Origin: DAOTUB01 sp034437455
GTDB taxonomy: Bacteria > Chloroflexota > Anaerolineae > B4-G1
Direction: 5' to 3'
DNA: 13,305 nt
Assembly (NCBI GenBank): GCA_034437455.1
Contig: DAOTUB010000009.1
Location: 1-13,305, forward strand
Numbering within the stretch: position 1 is the stretch's first letter; every line of letters starts with the position of its first letter. The notes beneath the pieces are model-generated. The model was given only the letters and a program-made list of their open reading frames with translations, did no database searches and was not told the origin of the DNA. Made by a program: the position numbers and the translations under genes. Shown piece after piece: positions 6,620 through 13,305 of the stretch.

Positions 6620-8452
6620 ATGTTTGGATGGCACGGCAAGATACTCAGGGTCAATCTGACGGATGAACAGATCTCAGTAGAAGCGATAGACCCCCAAACC
6701 GCCAAGGACTTGATCGGTGGACGCGGTTGGTCGATTAAATATCTCTACGATGAGGTGGACCCGGGCGTGGACCCCCTCGCGCCGGAGAATAAACTCATAT
6801 TCGCTACCGGCCCGCTGACGGGCACGCCTGCCCCGACGGGCAACCGTTTCATGGTCACGACCAAGGCGCCGCTCACCGGGGCGATCTCTTGCTCCAACTC
6901 GGGCGGCCAGTTTCCCACCGAGATGAAACGCACCGGCTTTGATCTGTTTATCTTTGAGGGAAAGGCCAGGCGGCCGGTGTATGTGTGGGTCAACGATGGC
7001 GAGGCGGAAATTCGCCCGGCCGGGCATCTGTGGGGCCAGGATGTCCCGCATACGGAGGACATGCTCCTTGAAGAGACCGACCCCAAGGCCAAGGTCGCCT
7101 GTATCGGACCGGCCGGGGAGCACTTGGTGCGCATCGCGGCGATTATGAATGACAAGCACCGCGCAGCGGCCCGTTCTGGCGTGGGCGCGGTCATGGGCAG
7201 CAAGAACCTCAAGGCCGTCGTCGTGCGGGGCACTCGCGAGGTCCCTTTGGCCGAACCCGAGGCGATGCGCGAGCTGTGCCGCACGGTGCGCAAAAAAGTC
7301 AACGCCGATGTCAAAAAAGGCTCCTCGCTGCGCGAATATGGCACCGCCTATGTGCCCATCGTGACCAACGAGATCGGCATCCTGCCCACCCGCAACTTTC
7401 AGACAGGGGTTTTCGAGGGCGTGGAAGGGATCACCGGCGTCGTCCTCACGGAAAAATACCTGATCCGCCCCAAACCATGCCACGGTTGCCCCATCGCCTG
7501 TGGTCGACTCACCGTCGTGAAAACGCCAGAGCAGTACCGGGGCGAGGGCGAAGGCCCCGAGTACGAGACGATCGCCTCGCTGGGCAGCGCCTGCGGCATC
7601 GGCGATATGGCGGCGGTCACCAAGGCCAACTATTTGTGCAATGAACTGGGGCTGGACACTATCTCCGCCGGGGTGACCATCGCTTGTGCCATGGAACTGT
7701 ACGAAAAGGGCATTTTGCCCCAGGAGGACGTGGGTATGGCGTTGCACTTTGGCGACGCCGGCGCGGTGCTCGACTTGATCCAAAAGATGGCCCATCGAGA
7801 GGGCTTTGGAGACCTCTTGGCGGAGGGCAGCTATCGCCTGGCGGAAAAATACGGCCATCCCGAACTTTCCATCACGGCCAAGAAGCAAGAGTTCCCCGGC
7901 TATGACCCGCGCGGTGCCAAGGGCATGGGTTTGCTCTATGCCACTTCCAACATCGGCGCCTCGCACATGGCGGGCGACCTGGCCTACATGGAGGTCTTTG
8001 GCACGCCAAAGAAACTCGATCCATTGACCATTGAGCGCAAGCCGTGGTACATCAAGCACTTTGAAGATCTATTCACCATCATCGACGCGGCCGGGTTGTG
8101 CGTGTTTCTTTCCATTCGCTATCTGTGTGACCCCGATTACGAGGTGATGCCCACCCGGATGGCCGAGATGTTCAATCTCGCCACCGGCGCCGACTATACG
8201 GCGGAGAGCCTGATGCAGGCCGGGGAACGCATTTACAACCTGGAGCGGATGTTCCTGCTCAAGGCCGGCTTTACCCGTAAGGATGATACCTTGCCCAAAC
8301 GGATGCTGGAGGAACCCCTGCCCGAAGGCCCGGCCAAAGGTCACGTGGTTGAGCTGGACGTGATGCTGCCCGAGTTCTACCAATTGCGCGGCTGGGACGA
8401 GAACGGTGTCCCCACCGACGCCAAGTTGGAAGAGCTGGGGCTGGCGCGCTAG
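6620..8452 (+). CDS. aor: Tungsten-containing aldehyde:ferredoxin oxidoreductase
   Basis: 610 residues, the normal size. The N-terminal domain (about 1-205) begins GWHGKILRVNLT and has GGRGWSIKYLYDEV and LIFATGPLTGTPAPTGNRF, pterin-binding features of the AFOR family. The C-terminal domain carries the single [4Fe-4S] ligands C287, C290 and C294 in PCHGCPIACGR, plus C494 in DAAGLC, almost the same numbering as reported for the Pyrococcus furiosus AOR. It oxidises an aldehyde to the carboxylic acid in the cytoplasm, passing electrons to ferredoxin. No AorA-like ferredoxin subunit gene is adjacent. AAGGAG at 6608-6613 before ATG 6620 is a strong ribosome-binding site. Between a MoaD-like gene and amino-acid enzymes, and with no NAD-dependent aldehyde dehydrogenase in the window, it is the candidate for oxidising aldehydes from the aminotransferase. 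The AFOR subfamily and substrate cannot be fixed by eye. Confidence 0.95.
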   Translation: MFGWHGKILRVNLTDEQISVEAIDPQTAKDLIGGRGWSIKYLYDEVDPGVDPLAPENKLIFATGPLTGTPAPTGNRFMVTTKAPLTGAISCSNSGGQFPTEMKRTGFDLFIFEGKARRPVYVWVNDGEAEIRPAGHLWGQDVPHTEDMLLEETDPKAKVACIGPAGEHLVRIAAIMNDKHRAAARSGVGAVMGSKNLKAVVVRGTREVPLAEPEAMRELCRTVRKKVNADVKKGSSLREYGTAYVPIVTNEIGILPTRNFQTGVFEGVEGITGVVLTEKYLIRPKPCHGCPIACGRLTVVKTPEQYRGEGEGPEYETIASLGSACGIGDMAAVTKANYLCNELGLDTISAGVTIACAMELYEKGILPQEDVGMALHFGDAGAVLDLIQKMAHREGFGDLLAEGSYRLAEKYGHPELSITAKKQEFPGYDPRGAKGMGLLYATSNIGASHMAGDLAYMEVFGTPKKLDPLTIERKPWYIKHFEDLFTIIDAAGLCVFLSIRYLCDPDYEVMPTRMAEMFNLATGADYTAESLMQAGERIYNLERMFLLKAGFTRKDDTLPKRMLEEPLPEGPAKGHVVELDVMLPEFYQLRGWDENGVPTDAKLEELGLAR

Positions 8453-8468
8453 TTAAGCGATTCGACCC

Positions 8469-10283
8469 ATGTCAAAAAAATGGTACGATGACGTCCAAGC
8501 TATCACGACGCGGCTGGTCAAGATCAACAGCATCAGCCCCAACATCGCCGGCGAGAACGCGTGCGCCGCCGAGATCCACAGCGCCCTGGCAGAACGGGGG
8601 CTGGCGCCCGCCTACTGGGAGATGGCAGACGGACGCAAGATCGTCTGGGCGATGGTGGAAGGCCTTGCCCTTCGGCAGGCTCCCCTGGCACTGCCAAGTG
8701 AGGACTTTGCCCTCCCGCCAGACGCCAATATCCCCACCGTGATCCTGCTGGGCCATCTTGACGTCGCCGGCGTCCAAGACTATGGCGCTGACGTCGATCC
8801 GTTCGATCCCCAGGCCCTGCACGCTGCCTTGCTGGAACAGTACGCAAAGAACCCGGATACCGAGGATGAATGTCTCCTCGACGCCGGCAGCGGGCAGTGG
8901 ATGTTTGGACGGGGCAGTTTCGACATGAAGAGCGGCGTCGCGGCCCAGATTGCCGTGATGGGCGCGTTGGCCAAGTCCAGGGAGACGCTGCCCGGAAACG
9001 TGTTGATGGTGGTTACACCAGACGAAGAGGTGGAATCGGCCGGGACGATGCATGCCGTTGAGCGGCTGCTCGAACTGCGGGCGACGCATCGGCTGGACTA
9101 TGCCGGCGTCATCAATTCTGATTATACCGCGCCGCGCGAGCCGGGCGACGATCACCGTTATATCTATCGCGGCACCATCGGCAAGATGTTGTGTTGTTTC
9201 TACATCCGGGGGTGCGAGACCCACGTGGGCGAGGCCTTTCGCGGCCTGGACGCCAACCTCATCGCCTCGAACCTGATCCACGAGACCAACTTGAACGCGG
9301 CGCTCTGCGACGAGGCGGACGGCGAGATCACAGTCCCGCCCCTCACCCAGAAACAGCGGGATTTCAAGGCCCGTTACGATGCCCAGACCCCTATCTCGGC
9401 GCTCATTCATTGTAGCTGCCTGGTTCACAGCTGGACGCCCCAGGACGTCCTGGTCAAGATGGTGGCTCTGGCCCAGCGCGCGCTCAGCCGGGCCAACCAC
9501 CGGCGGATCGTCCAATGGAGCGCGTATGCCGCACGTCAGAACAGCACGATGCCGCTGGAGGATTTGGGCGGGCGGGTGTGGACCTACCAACAGCTCTATG
9601 AGGCAGCAGCGAAAAAATTGGGCCACGCTGAATTGGCGCGTGAATTGGAAACACGCGCCTTGGGCTATATCCACCAAGCCCGGCGGTTACTGGCGCGGTT
9701 ATCGCCAGAGGAGCAAGATTTCCTCATCGACAACGGCCAGTTGGTGGGCATCGATAGCCGGGAGCGCAGTTTGGCCATCGTCAAAACGCTGGTCGAGATC
9801 GCCGGTCGAGAGGGCGCATTCGATCCCAGGAAACCGGCGATTCTGGTCTATTTTGCGCCCCCATACTTTCCACCCATCCGGGGGGATAGCGGATCCCGGT
9901 TGAACCGGGCGATCGCCGCCGAGGTAGACAGCGGACGATATGGAGAGATCCAGTTCCGTGGGTTCTATCCCTACGTTTCCGACATCAGCTATATGAAAGT
10001 AGACGACGCGGTCTATGACAGCCTCCCGGCATTCAAAAAGAACTTTCCCCTGTGGCGGGATCGCGATGATGACGTCGCGGAGCATGTGCGGGATGAGTAT
10101 TTCAGCGTCCCCTTTGATCGCATCCGCGAGCTGAATTGCGACGTCGCCAACATTGGCCCTTGGGGAAAAGAAGCCCACGGTAAGGGCGAGCGCGTTTATA
10201 TGCCTTATACCTTTGAGACGGTTCCGGAACTGATCCATCGCGTCATTCTGCGCGTGCTCGGGGTCCCAACGAAGGACAGATAG
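8469..10283 (+). CDS. M20-family metallohydrolase, RocB-like
   Basis: 604 residues, longer than ordinary M20 peptidases and near the RocB (arginine utilisation protein) type. Metal and catalytic motifs are present: H96 and D98 in LLGHLDVAG, bridging D152 in GRGSFDMKSG, and D185-E186-E187 in TPDEEVESAG with the general-base glutamate. The later VYFAPPYFPPI motif is what I associate with RocB-like proteins. The family removes acyl groups or cleaves amide/peptide bonds; RocB's exact reaction is not well defined, so substrate is open. An in-frame REP-like element adds residues 69-82, between WAMVEG-LAL and the conserved strand leading to H96. The frame is intact. The gene begins 16 bp after the oxidoreductase stop, with no clear Shine-Dalgarno before ATG 8469. 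It probably ends the first transcription unit, since promoter-like sequence follows. Confidence 0.85.
   Translation: MSKKWYDDVQAITTRLVKINSISPNIAGENACAAEIHSALAERGLAPAYWEMADGRKIVWAMVEGLALRQAPLALPSEDFALPPDANIPTVILLGHLDVAGVQDYGADVDPFDPQALHAALLEQYAKNPDTEDECLLDAGSGQWMFGRGSFDMKSGVAAQIAVMGALAKSRETLPGNVLMVVTPDEEVESAGTMHAVERLLELRATHRLDYAGVINSDYTAPREPGDDHRYIYRGTIGKMLCCFYIRGCETHVGEAFRGLDANLIASNLIHETNLNAALCDEADGEITVPPLTQKQRDFKARYDAQTPISALIHCSCLVHSWTPQDVLVKMVALAQRALSRANHRRIVQWSAYAARQNSTMPLEDLGGRVWTYQQLYEAAAKKLGHAELARELETRALGYIHQARRLLARLSPEEQDFLIDNGQLVGIDSRERSLAIVKTLVEIAGREGAFDPRKPAILVYFAPPYFPPIRGDSGSRLNRAIAAEVDSGRYGEIQFRGFYPYVSDISYMKVDDAVYDSLPAFKKNFPLWRDRDDDVAEHVRDEYFSVPFDRIRELNCDVANIGPWGKEAHGKGERVYMPYTFETVPELIHRVILRVLGVPTKDR
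8663..8713 (+). repeat. In-frame REP-like element, copy B (inside M20 hydrolase)
   Basis: 51 bp matching copy A at 4649-4708 apart from one substitution in the first 29 bp, a 9-base deletion, and adjustment at the deletion point. Core variant CCTTCGGCAGGCTC is at 8669-8682. TTGCCCT again flanks the element (8665-8671 and 8707-8713), 42 bp apart, giving exactly 14 added codons: RQAPLALPSEDFAL. It is in the same orientation and same reading frame as copy A despite the host genes being unrelated. Confidence 0.8.
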
Positions 10284-10311
10284 AAACCCGTAAGTCCGCC
10301 CGGCTGCCCCG

Positions 10312-10341
10312 CCGACAACCCTGTAGATACTACAGTATAAT
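10312..10341 (+). promoter_or_regulatory. Candidate sigma-70-type promoter before aminotransferase gene
   Basis: A perfect -10 hexamer TATAAT lies at 10336-10341. CCGACA (10312-10317) matches four of six -35 bases at an 18-bp spacing. It sits in the 74-bp gap after the M20 stop, the largest gap after the window's transport genes. Transcription would begin near 10348, very close to the ribosome-binding site AAGGAG at 10346-10351, giving an unusually short leader; this weakens the call. Confidence 0.4.
10321..10335. promoter_or_regulatory. Inverted repeat CTGTAG-ATA-CTACAG, possible operator
   Basis: Two perfect 6-bp arms, 10321-10326 and 10330-10335, with a 3-bp centre, abut the TATAAT box at 10336. 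The position, in the promoter spacer, would suit a repressor or a MerR-like activator, but no regulator gene is in the window and the site is short. Confidence 0.3.
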
Positions 10342-10357
10342 GTACAAGGAGAAAACA

Positions 10358-11674
10358 GTGAGTTCAAACTATGATGTACCGCGAATGATAACCGACTTGC
10401 CTGGCCCCAAAGCGCAGGCGATCATCAAAGCGGACCGGGGGGTGGTCTCACCGTCTTTGCCCCGGGCTTATGCTTTGGTCGCTGACCATGCTCAAGGTTG
10501 CGTCATCACCGACGTGGACGGCAACCGCTTTCTCGACTTTGCGGCTGGTATCGCTGTCTGCGCCACCGGGCACTGCCATCCTCGGGTGGTCAAAGCGATC
10601 CAGGAGCAGGCTGCCCGTCTCATTCACCTCTGTGGCGCCGACTTTTACTATCCGCTCTACGTCGAGGTCGCAGAACGTTTGGCCACTGCTGCCCCCGGGC
10701 CCGATTCGTGGAAGGTGTTCTTGAGCAATTCAGGGGCCGAGGCTGTGGAGGGCGCATTAAAGCTGGCGCGATATACCACGGGGCGACACCGCTTTATCGC
10801 CTTTATGGGAGCGTTCCACGGACGGACACTGGCCACCATCTCGCTGACGGCCAGCAAACCCAAGTATCGGCGAGAGTTTGGACCGCTTATCTCTGGTGTG
10901 ACCCACGTGCCCTATGGCAATTGTTTCAACTGTCACTATAACCTGACGCATCCCGATTGCGGCCTGGCCTGCGTGCACTACATTGAGCAAGAAATCTTTG
11001 CCCGTATCGCGCCGCCGGAGGACGTGGCGGCGATTATCGTCGAACCGGTGCAGGGCGAGGGGGGCTATGTGGTGCCCCCGCCGGATTGGCTGCCCGCCCT
11101 GCGCGCACTCTGCGACCGGCATGGCATCCTGCTCATCGCCGACGAGGTGCAGAGTGGAATGGGCCGGACGGGCAAGATGTTTGCCTGCGAGCACTTTGGC
11201 GTGGTCCCCGACATTATCACCATCGCCAAGGGGGTCGCCTCTGGTATGCCCCTGGGGGGCTTTATCGCCAAGTCGAGCGTGATGACGTGGGCCAAGGGCG
11301 CCCATGGGAGCACGTTCGGGGGCAATCCGGTGGCTTGCGCGGCGGCGCTGGAGACCATCGCTATGCTGGAAGAAGCGTTGATGGAGAACGCCACTCAAGT
11401 GGGCGGCTATATCCTTGGACGCCTGCAAGGTTGGCCGAGTGAGCACCCGATCGTGGTTGACGTGCGCGGCCTGGGCCTGATGCTCGGCGTCGAGTTCCAG
11501 ACCGGAGAGCAAGCCGCCGATGTGGTCAATCGTTGTTTCAAGCGGGGCCTTGTTGTCCTAGAATGCGGCGACAGGGCGATTCGTCTGTCTCCGCCGTTGG
11601 TGGTGACCAAGGCGGAAGCAGATGTGGCGCTCAATATCTTGGAGGGTGCCGTGACCGAGGTGGAGAATGCTTGA
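10358..11674 (+). CDS. Class III PLP-dependent aminotransferase (GABA/ornithine type)
   Basis: 438 residues from GTG 10358, chosen because AAGGAG (10346-10351) is six bases upstream; the longer in-frame ATG at 10340 overlaps the TATAAT box and has no ribosome-binding site. PLP motifs: SGAEA at 125-129, GAFHGRT, D262 and Q265 in LLIADEVQSGMGRTGKMF, and Schiff-base K291 in TIAKGVASGMPLGG. The family moves an omega-amino group (GABA, 5-aminovalerate, ornithine, acetylornithine, beta-alanine) to a 2-oxo acid and releases a semialdehyde. A four-cysteine segment, C189-x2-C192-x8-C201-x3-C205, follows PYGN; it resembles an insertion I associate with some archaeal and bacterial GABA-aminotransferase-like enzymes and could bind metal or an iron-sulfur cluster. 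It overlaps the CoA-transferase gene by 8 bp, so products are likely co-regulated. Confidence 0.92.
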   Translation: MSSNYDVPRMITDLPGPKAQAIIKADRGVVSPSLPRAYALVADHAQGCVITDVDGNRFLDFAAGIAVCATGHCHPRVVKAIQEQAARLIHLCGADFYYPLYVEVAERLATAAPGPDSWKVFLSNSGAEAVEGALKLARYTTGRHRFIAFMGAFHGRTLATISLTASKPKYRREFGPLISGVTHVPYGNCFNCHYNLTHPDCGLACVHYIEQEIFARIAPPEDVAAIIVEPVQGEGGYVVPPPDWLPALRALCDRHGILLIADEVQSGMGRTGKMFACEHFGVVPDIITIAKGVASGMPLGGFIAKSSVMTWAKGAHGSTFGGNPVACAAALETIAMLEEALMENATQVGGYILGRLQGWPSEHPIVVDVRGLGLMLGVEFQTGEQAADVVNRCFKRGLVVLECGDRAIRLSPPLVVTKAEADVALNILEGAVTEVENA

Positions 11675-11700
11675 CAGAATGCTTGACAGAATGCCTGACA
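11665..11700 (+). repeat. Three tandem 12-bp repeats at the aminotransferase/CoA-transferase junction
   Basis: GAATGCTTGACA occurs at 11665-11676 and 11677-11688, then GAATGCCTGACA at 11689-11700. The first copy contains the overlapping stop of the aminotransferase (TGA 11672-11674) and start of the CoA-transferase alpha gene (ATG 11667). Each copy supplies an in-frame ATG, so the protein begins MLDRMLDRMPDK. Slipped-strand duplication is the simple explanation. Confidence 0.85.
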
Positions 11701-12608
11701 AGCTGATGTGCATGCGCGACGCCATCGCCGCTCACGTCCACGATGGCGACTCTGTAGCTATTGAGGGCTTTACCGCTTGTATTTGCTTTGCCGCCGCCCA
11801 CGAGATCATCCGCCAGGAGCGTCGTGATCTGGTCCTGTGCCGCATGACGCCCGACCTGGTCTATGACCAGATGATCGCGGCCGGGTGTGCCCGCAAGATG
11901 GTTTTCTCCTACCTGGGCAACCCCGGCGTTGGGTCTCTGCACTGCGTGCGGCGGGCGGTGGAAAAGGGCATCCCTGGGCCGCTCGAATTGGAAGAGTACT
12001 CTCACTTTGGGATGGTAGGGCGGTACCTGGCTGGCGCTTATCGCTTGCCCTTTTTCCCCCTGCGTTCCTACAATGGGAGCGACTTGCCGGCGGTCAATCC
12101 ACGTATCCGCTCTGTCGATAGCCCCTACGGTGACGAAACGATCGCCGTCGTGCCGCCTCTCAACCCCGACGTTGCCATCCTGCACGCCCAACGGGCTGAT
12201 ACCGAGGGGAATACTCAATTGTGGGGCCTGCTAGGGGTACAAAAGGAGGTCGCTTTTGCAGCTCGCAGTGTCATCGTCGTGGTCGAAGAGATCGTGGGGA
12301 ACGACGTCATCCGTTCCGACCCCAATCGCACCATCATACCGGGTCTGCTGGTAGATGCGGTCGTCCACGAGCCTCGTGGGACGCATCCCTCCTACGTCCA
12401 GGGATATTACGACCGGGATAATACGTTCTATCTCGCGTGGGATGAGATCAGCCGGGACGAGGCGGCGACTCGGGCGTGGCTCGAAGAGTGGGTCTATGGC
12501 GTGCAAGACCGGGCAGCGTACGTGCAAAAGCTGGGACCGGAGACGTGGGAACGGCTCGCCCCGGGCGAAGCGATAGCAGATCCTGTGAACTATGGAAAGT
12601 ACCAGTAA
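11667..12608 (+). CDS. CoA-transferase subunit alpha (glutaconate CoA-transferase type)
   Basis: 313 residues. HDGDSVAIEGFT near residues 25-36, FAAAHEIIRQ, and FSYLGNPGVGSLH are typical of the A subunit of family I CoA-transferases close to GctA/IpdA, followed by the long middle region PLRSYNGSDLPAVNPRI and CPF-like PYGDETIAVVPPLNPDVAILHAQ (two motifs). With the beta subunit it moves CoA from an acyl-CoA donor to a free carboxylic acid. The ATG at 11667 overlaps the aminotransferase stop (ATGCTTGA), with GAGG at 11657-11660 six bases upstream. ATGs at 11679 and 11691 are also in frame; homologues usually start near MxDKLM, equivalent to 11691, so the first eight residues may be dispensable repeat sequence. 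The acid substrate is not readable; dicarboxylates are plausible from context. IpdAB-like hydrolases are an alternative. Confidence 0.85.
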   Translation: MLDRMLDRMPDKLMCMRDAIAAHVHDGDSVAIEGFTACICFAAAHEIIRQERRDLVLCRMTPDLVYDQMIAAGCARKMVFSYLGNPGVGSLHCVRRAVEKGIPGPLELEEYSHFGMVGRYLAGAYRLPFFPLRSYNGSDLPAVNPRIRSVDSPYGDETIAVVPPLNPDVAILHAQRADTEGNTQLWGLLGVQKEVAFAARSVIVVVEEIVGNDVIRSDPNRTIIPGLLVDAVVHEPRGTHPSYVQGYYDRDNTFYLAWDEISRDEAATRAWLEEWVYGVQDRAAYVQKLGPETWERLAPGEAIADPVNYGKYQ

Positions 12609-12619
12609 GGGAAGAATCG

Positions 12620-13305
12620 ATGATGGATTACACACCTTCTGAAATGATGATCGTATCAGCAGCGCGGGCGCTGACGGGCGTGCGCACCGTGTTTGTCGGC
12701 GTGGGGCTGCCCAATAGCGCCTGCAACCTGGCCCGGCGGACGGTAGCCCCGCATCTGGAATTGATCTATGAGAGCGGCGTCTATGGCGCGCGGCCCGCTC
12801 GCTTGCCCCTTTCCATTGGCGACCCGACCCTCATCAGCGGCGCGACGTCGGTCTGCTCGATGGCTGACCTTTTTGGTCTGTACCTGCAAGGCGGGCGCGT
12901 GGAGGTCGCCTTTTTGGGCGGCGCCCAGATCGACCGCTTTGGCAACCTGAACACCACCGTCATCGGCGATTGGCGGCGGCCCAAGGTCCGCCTGCCGGGC
13001 AGCGGCGGCGCGTGCGAGATCGCCATCAACGCCCAAAAGATATTTGTGATTATGCGGCTCAAGCGGCGGGCCTTTGTTCAAGCGCTTGATTTTCTCACCA
13101 GCCCGGGACACCTGGGTGGTGGAGGGGAACGGGCCGCGCTGAAACTCCCCAACAGTGGGCCCCGGTTGGTCGTCACCGATAAATGTATTTTTCGCTTTGA
13201 CCAGGCGACGGGTGAGATGACATTGCACAGTCTCCATCCGGGGGTCGAACTGGCCGAAGTGCAGGCGGAAGTGGGGTGGGATTTGCGAATCGCCCCCGAC
13301 CTGGG
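12620..13305 (+). CDS. CoA-transferase subunit beta (glutaconate type), 3' end beyond window
   Basis: Open from ATG 12620 (second ATG at 12623) to the right edge, 228 codons with no stop; the family is usually 250-270 residues, so perhaps 25-40 are missing. It begins MMDYTPSEMMIVSAARAL, then VFVGVGLPNSACNLARRT, IYESGVYGA with E51, DLFGLYLQGGRVEVAFLGGAQID, and DRFGNLNTT, all features of the B subunit. E51 lies where the catalytic glutamate (Glu54 of Acidaminococcus glutaconate CoA-transferase beta) is expected, forming the covalent CoA-thioester intermediate; this supports transferase activity rather than an IpdB-like enzyme lacking it. AAGGGA at 12607-12612 overlaps the alpha stop, indicating coupled translation of the two subunits. 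Confidence 0.85.
   Translation, partial: MMDYTPSEMMIVSAARALTGVRTVFVGVGLPNSACNLARRTVAPHLELIYESGVYGARPARLPLSIGDPTLISGATSVCSMADLFGLYLQGGRVEVAFLGGAQIDRFGNLNTTVIGDWRRPKVRLPGSGGACEIAINAQKIFVIMRLKRRAFVQALDFLTSPGHLGGGGERAALKLPNSGPRLVVTDKCIFRFDQATGEMTLHSLHPGVELAEVQAEVGWDLRIAPDL

Noticed and set aside
6674..8059. Long minus-strand open frame of 461 codons opposite the oxidoreductase gene
   Set aside because: It mirrors a gene with full AOR motifs and cluster ligands; the reverse translation shows no recognisable domain and arises from GC-biased codon use.
8472..9677. Minus-strand open frame of 401 codons opposite the M20 gene
   Set aside because: The plus-strand frame carries all M20 metal motifs; the antisense frame has no recognisable protein features.
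10298..10316. CGGC...GCCG hairpin after the M20 gene as terminator
   Set aside because: Only a 4-bp stem and no T-tract follows.
11671..11688. Two TTGACA sequences resembling -35 promoter boxes
   Set aside because: No TATAAT-like sequence lies 16-18 bp downstream of either; they are part of the 12-bp tandem repeat.

Overview
The window reads as one densely packed plus-strand region from a catabolic amino-acid gene cluster of a probably anaerobic, moderately GC-rich bacterium. A tungsten-type aldehyde:ferredoxin oxidoreductase with its own MoaD-like protein, a RocB-like M20 hydrolase, a Cys-rich class III aminotransferase and a two-subunit CoA-transferase make an amino-acid fermenter likely. 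I lean towards Chloroflexota from the overall flavour of the proteins, but this is a guess and no taxonomic marker gene is present.

Layout: (1) 1-147, the 3' end of a periplasmic/lipoprotein solute-binding protein gene, followed by a perfect 14-bp stem-loop (160-191). (2) 211-3453, livH-livM-livG-livF, the two permeases and two ATPases of a branched-chain-amino-acid-type (HAAT) ABC importer, spaced by 1-12 bp. (3) 3463-4506, a proline racemase/hydroxyproline epimerase family enzyme with both catalytic cysteines. (4) 4524-6287, a YtcJ-type metal-dependent amidohydrolase. (5) 6318-8452, a MoaD/ThiS-like protein and an aldehyde ferredoxin oxidoreductase. (6) 8469-10283, a RocB-like M20 metallohydrolase. 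(7) 10358-11674, a class III PLP aminotransferase preceded by the only convincing promoter-like sequence. (8) 11667-12608 and 12620-13305 (cut by the window edge), the alpha and beta subunits of a glutaconate-type CoA-transferase. No gap exceeds 75 bp, and no tRNA, rRNA, CRISPR, transposase or phage gene was seen.

How the genes may work together (inference): the importer brings in an amino acid or derivative; the two hydrolases release or open it; the racemase/epimerase inverts its alpha carbon; the class III aminotransferase converts an omega-amino group to an aldehyde; the tungsten enzyme oxidises that aldehyde to an acid with ferredoxin in place of an NAD-dependent semialdehyde dehydrogenase; and the CoA-transferase activates the acid. 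Proline via 5-aminovalerate to glutaryl-CoA, or arginine/ornithine, are the most natural candidates.

The most unusual sequence-level observation is that two unrelated genes (amidohydrolase and M20 hydrolase) carry in-frame copies of the same short REP-like element, and the amidohydrolase carries a second, related composite. All share the core CCTTCGACAGGCTC or a close variant and add 14 to about 24 residues to otherwise conserved enzymes without breaking the reading frame.
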